Assembly (NCBI GenBank): GCA_026545225.1
Contig: CM048849.1
Location: 44,044,336 to 44,108,335, forward strand
DNA from: Cornus controversa
Taxonomy: Eukaryota; Streptophyta; Magnoliopsida; Cornales; Cornaceae
Reading direction: 5' to 3'
Length of the DNA: 64,000 bases
Shown: positions 60,300 to 64,000 of the stretch, in pieces
How the letters are laid out: every line of letters begins with the position of its first letter
Position numbering within the stretch: the first letter of the stretch is position 1
Translations under genes and position numbers: made by a program
The notes under the pieces: model-generated
The model's database searches: none
Seen by the model: the letters and a program-made list of their open reading frames with translations, nothing else
What the model was told of the DNA's origin: nothing

Positions 60300-61347
60300 A
60301 GCAAGCAAATGCACACTACAAGGGTCCCCCAGGTTAATTTAAATGTCAAAAAATCCCCAAATCCACCAGCTCATAAGGAAGTACAAGATAAGAACTGAGA
60401 ACATAAGGAGGAAGAAGGATCAGTAGTTTCTCGAAGCAATTCCATATATCAGGTATTTGGATGTAAGCAAGGACTGTTTATAGACTTCACAAGCAGGGCA
60501 GCCTTCTTCCATGTAATCAAAGTCACACACAGTAGCGATAAAACTGAGGCAAATAAACTGAGCATAACAATTCCAAACACAACAACGAAAAATTAACTGA
60601 TGCAGAGATAAGCAGGCCTTTATCTAAATATAGAATGAGGAAGGCTCCATTCTTGCTTCAAACCCCAAGAGGGTCTATGATCTGAATTTAACAAGCTCAG
60701 TGATTTCCTTTTGGATAGAGCCAACATAGCACATAGACTAAGCTTGGATAGCACAGTTTTTAATGTTCTGCCTTTCAGGTTCACACTTCCATACGGGATC
60801 TTTATAAGTTGAACTATGTTATCTACATGGCCATTCAGCTCCATCTAAACCAAGCATGCATATAAGTAGAGTAATTGCAGCAAAGATAGTAAAACTAAGA
60901 ATAATACTTGATTCAATCATATACGACGAGTTTCAGGTACACTTGACAGTAAGTGTTAGCAATTAGCAGGAGTAGAGTTGGGAATCTAATCTAAGCAATG
61001 AAAGGTACATAATTGACAAAAGCAGCAATTATATCAGAAATAGTGGTATTGGTAAACCAAAAGCAACAACTGAAGATATTGAGTAGATGCATATGCAGAG
61101 GAACAACAATAGCAAATAATGTCAACAGACTCGACAGTGCAACACTACATATAATCCCAAGGGGCTCAGCTTTCATAACCACATTTTATTACTTGCAAAA
61201 TAACTGAATCTCCAGATTACCATTTACAATTAGAAGCACCAAACTAATGTAAAGCACAACTGTTCGTTTGCTCATTACTATTTACAATTTAGAATTGACA
61301 AAGTTGATAGACAAATGACTATGAACTAGTAACTATACAAGCTCATC
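60300..61347. other. Duplicate of 53601-54480 and flanking DNA
   Basis: Continues the second copy of the unit to about 61150 (CAACAGACTCGACAGTGCAA matches 54472). From 61200 it is related to 48900-49080 and 52160-52320, leading into terminal exon copy 4. No gene seen. Confidence 0.6.
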
Positions 61348-61615
61348 TTAAAATAGCAAAAAGTTTTCTTCGATTTGATCCATGTTGCTGACTGAAAGTG
61401 ATGGCTCATCATCAGTCACAAATAATTCAGATATAGCATTGAGGCGTGCCTCCAATTCTGGATCAATGTTGTTTGCAAATAAATCAGTTTCCAAATCAAG
61501 GTTCTGCAAAAATGACTCTATCTGCTGGCCTTCTATTGAACATGAAGAGTTCATTGTGATGTCATCAAACATTTTAGTCCCATGTGCTGGCAGGGATTGA
61601 GCCGACGTTGAAAAA
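61348..61615 (-). pseudogene. Terminal exon of the unidentified gene, copy 4, most intact tail
   Basis: Open minus-strand frame: SLPAHGTKMFDDITMNSSCS, IEGQQIESFLQNLDLETDLF, ANNIDPELEARLNAISELF, then PSLSVSNMDQIEENFLLF and TAA (61348-61350). No internal stop. At about 61615 it meets a plus-strand NAC fragment, so no splice acceptor of its own remains; the open frame extends into antisense NAC sequence to 61707 by chance. Confidence 0.55.
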
Positions 61616-61618
61616 GTT

Positions 61619-61860
61619 TTGAATGAACAAAAACAGCATATTGGATTCAAGAAGATGCTGGCTTTTGAAGTAGATAATTCCAGGAAATATGAGTGTGGTT
61701 TGATCATGCCTTGGGTTCATTGGATTATGAATGAGTATTCACTGGGTGGTGTCAGTTTGGATGGGCTAGAAGATGATCATGATTATGTTGTTTGCAAAAT
61801 TAAAAGAGATGATTCTAAATGTCTCAAGAGAGCACCAAAACATAAGGGTCTTACAACTGT
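61619..61860 (+). pseudogene. NAC-domain fragment (subdomains D-E)
   Basis: The plus-strand frame contains IGFKKMLAFEV, then PWVHWIMNEYSLGG and DYVVCKIKRDDSKCLKRAPK. This matches the C-terminal half of plant NAC DNA-binding domains (GxKKxLxFY..., W-x-MHEY-x-L, DDWVLCRIxxK) with several consensus residues changed. The N-terminal subdomains A-C are absent. At about 61855 it joins duplicated glyoxalase II intron 7 sequence. It is therefore a chimeric fragment and unlikely to be expressed as a protein. Confidence 0.7.
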
Positions 61861-61976
61861 AGTTGTTAAGGCTTTCCATACTGAATGTGCAACCACATAC
61901 AAATGCTAAAATTTCAAAATGAAATGCTCAGAAAGTCCTAGAATTCAATTACCAAAGGAAGTCAGTCTAGAATTAC

Positions 61977-62075
61977 TGTTGGCAAGCCCTTATCCAGGAG
62001 ATGGGCTATGCGGGCAGCATAGGTCTGCAAAGCTTCATTCCCTGGTTCTATAGACAGCGCAAACTTTGAATTACT
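61977..62075 (-). pseudogene. Duplicate of glyoxalase II exon 7
   Basis: 99 nt, four differences from 34151-34249, frame open, AG acceptor and GT donor kept. It reads [20 protein letters not shown], then [13 protein letters not shown]; Val-to-Ile and Arg-to-Leu are the only coding changes. Confidence 0.9.
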
Positions 62076-62186
62076 CTGTCAAAGCATGTCTCACATATTT
62101 AGGGCTCCCAGAAACTAGTAAGCTTAAGATACTTGTTTCGGGTATAAAAAAGGGGGCAAAAAAATGCTGAAGAAAACAAAACTTAC

Positions 62187-62261
62187 CCATGTATATTCGT
62201 GACCACAGTATATAGTTGTGTCATCCTGCAATGAAACTATCTTTCTAATGGAAGAAAGCAT
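62187..62261 (-). pseudogene. Duplicate of glyoxalase II exon 6
   Basis: 75 nt, three differences from 34361-34435, open, splice sites kept. It reads [20 protein letters not shown], then HEYTW; Pro becomes Gln and the last Leu becomes Trp. The HEYT metal/substrate motif is intact. Confidence 0.9.
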
Positions 62262-64000
62262 CTGCAGAAGAAACAATCAATTGTTATTAGACATGATACT
62301 TGTTTTTTTTTTTTTCTCTTTACAATTGACAACATAACTACCCTCATAATTTATATTGGCTGTTGTTGCTATGATGAGAAAACTTAATAATTCAACCTTT
62401 GCCTAGTGTTGTCATTTAAGTATTTACATATAATTATATCTCAAAAAAGAGCGAAGTCTTTATTCTACAATAAATTTGCAAAACTACCCTGTTGTTGCCT
62501 GAAAGATAGAAGTATCTTTTACAGTAATTTACATCTACAATAGTAACACTATCAATGATTCAATTTTAAACCAAAAAAAAAAAAAGAAGTAAATTAAAGA
62601 TCACTAGCATCCTTAAAAAGTCAGACAAAATGAAAAAACTATAGCTTAATTTAGCTAGATATCTTTTGCAATTTTTCCACATCCAAAGCTGAATCTTTAA
62701 GAAATTTAACCAGAGATGCTTTCCTCTATGGATCATCATGCGGTAGAAAATCTACTCTCCAGTATAACAGCATATATTTATATTAAAAGATCAACTAGTA
62801 ACAACATCTTTAACTTTAAGATGATTTGAAGTTAAATGAACACTTTTGAGACAGCTAAATGTTTGAGGGTGTGAGAATGGTGTGCATGTATAAACAACTC
62901 AACTCAATTCAACAAAAAAATTCCCCAACTATACAAGATCCGCTATACAAATCCTCATTCACTTAAAATTCATGTTCCCATGGATTTGACGAATGATTTT
63001 ATGCTTACTTCAAACCTAATGCTCCTTTGTCCTGGCTTCAAGTCTGACAAGAAAAAAGACAAGGGCTCAAAGTGATTAAGTTTTTAAGCATACATGTTAT
63101 GCATGTCTAATTAAGAAAGCAAAGAGCATATTCCTAGATACATCCCCACAATACTGAAACATGTCCCTCCAGTGAATGGATGTTTCACACGAGTGTACTA
63201 CCTGTGTTAGAGACTATATGCTAAATTATACGCATCATAAACCCTTGATGTATACAAGAGAAAAAATAGGATGGTTCAACAAATGTCTCTTGTCCAAGAC
63301 TCCAAAAGATTAGATGGATATTATGGGTTCAAAATGATGATGTGTGATGGAAGAGCTACCGATGATATGACAGAGATCAGAGGGGAAGTCTAGGTAGAGA
63401 CCTAGGCTAGCTCCAAGAGCCATTTTTTGAACTTCATTGAGCTACATATCTCCAGGAGAGACCTCCACCATGAGCCTCTTATGTCTCAGCCTCCAAACCA
63501 ACTAACCCTAGGATCCCAAATATGATGAATTCACAAGAATATCCCAATCTCCTATCTTCTTCTCTTGTTTATCCATAGGGAAGACCTTCCACAAAATTCT
63601 AAGCCACTTGTCCAACCAGGATTGTATAGGATGCATGTAGCAAGGAAACAAGGTTTATCAGAGAGAAGCTCATATGGCATTGACATTTCAAGCTGAAAAA
63701 TTCGCTATAGATTGACGTAAGATAACATTAATTACTAGATTGTGAGCAAAAAGGTAAGAGACAAAAGAATAACCAAAATTATCGTGGGATGAAGTTATTA
63801 GAAATGATTTTGAAAAGTAAAATATTAGGAGTAAGATGGCTTGTAATAGAAAATAATGGAAAAAGAATTTTCATGTGCCCAACCCCATTCAGATGGGACT
63901 CAGGCAAAAATGATGATGATGATCACGAGCAAAAAGGTTTAGTATATGTACTATCTTTCATGACTTTAAATCAAAGTTGAACTTATGCCAATAAAGCGTT

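Larger units (their letters stand above)
61855..64000. repeat. Partial duplicate of the glyoxalase II gene (introns 7-5 with exons 7 and 6), block D
   Basis: Colinear with 34031-36195 from GTTGTTAAGGCTTTCC to the window end (CCAATAAAGCGTT at 63989, matching 36179). The duplication is still running at base 64000, so copies of exon 5 and exon 4 may lie just beyond. It includes a copy of the RTE 3' end with (GAT)n tail at about 63785-63935. Confidence 0.92.

Noticed and set aside
61382-61600. Plus-strand frame with ESDGSSSV and a similar frame at 49122-49346
   Set aside because: Antisense shadows of the terminal-exon family; the minus-strand reading has the matching stop codons and conserved motifs.

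Overview
The window looks like nuclear DNA of a eudicot plant. It has GT-AG introns, intron-rich genes whose closest relatives I know are Arabidopsis proteins, AT-rich non-coding DNA, a plant Au-type SINE, PIF/Harbinger- and hAT-type MITEs, a Ty3/Gypsy LTR and several decayed plant LINEs. Species cannot be named from sequence alone. There are no rRNA or tRNA genes, CRISPR arrays or bacterial operons. I found no clearly new biological system; the most unusual parts are a changed metal ligand in a glyoxalase II-type gene and a rearranged segmental duplication next to it.

Three genes, all on the minus strand, form the backbone. (1) An FPA-like RNA-binding protein is represented only by its first coding exon (5073-5384). 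(2) A complete 12-exon gene (10363-22761, 584 codons before the stop) encodes a 3beta-hydroxysteroid dehydrogenase/decarboxylase-like protein with a C-terminal reticulon domain. (3) A complete 8-exon gene (33163-44880, 330 codons) encodes a glyoxalase II-like metallohydrolase. From memory, the same trio is adjacent in Arabidopsis as At2g43410 (FPA), At2g43420 (3BETAHSD/D3) and At2g43430 (GLX2-1), so this appears to be an ancient conserved block expanded here by transposons.

Layout. 1-5.07 kb: non-coding, probably FPA intron, with a 286-bp tandem repeat. 6-10 kb: transposon remnants, including an RNase H relic and a clean hAT MITE. 10.4-22.8 kb: the dehydrogenase-reticulon gene, with a Tourist-like MITE and an Au-SINE in its longest intron. 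23.3-30 kb: a cluster of foldback elements plus a Tourist-like MITE split by a truncated Gypsy element. 30-33 kb: nothing recognised. 33.2-44.9 kb: the glyoxalase II gene, with RTE-type LINE fragments in introns 4 and 5. 45.9-47.2 kb: a decayed L1-type LINE.

From about 48 kb to the window end is a mosaic of partial duplications. It holds four diverged copies of a terminal exon of an unidentified gene, two copies of a LINE segment in which the endonuclease abuts the zinc-binding region, a NAC-domain fragment, and extra copies of glyoxalase II exon 4 (twice) and exons 6-7 (once). The duplication runs off the window at base 64000. The extra exons keep splice sites and frame but lack the other exons, so they are annotated as partial pseudogene copies.
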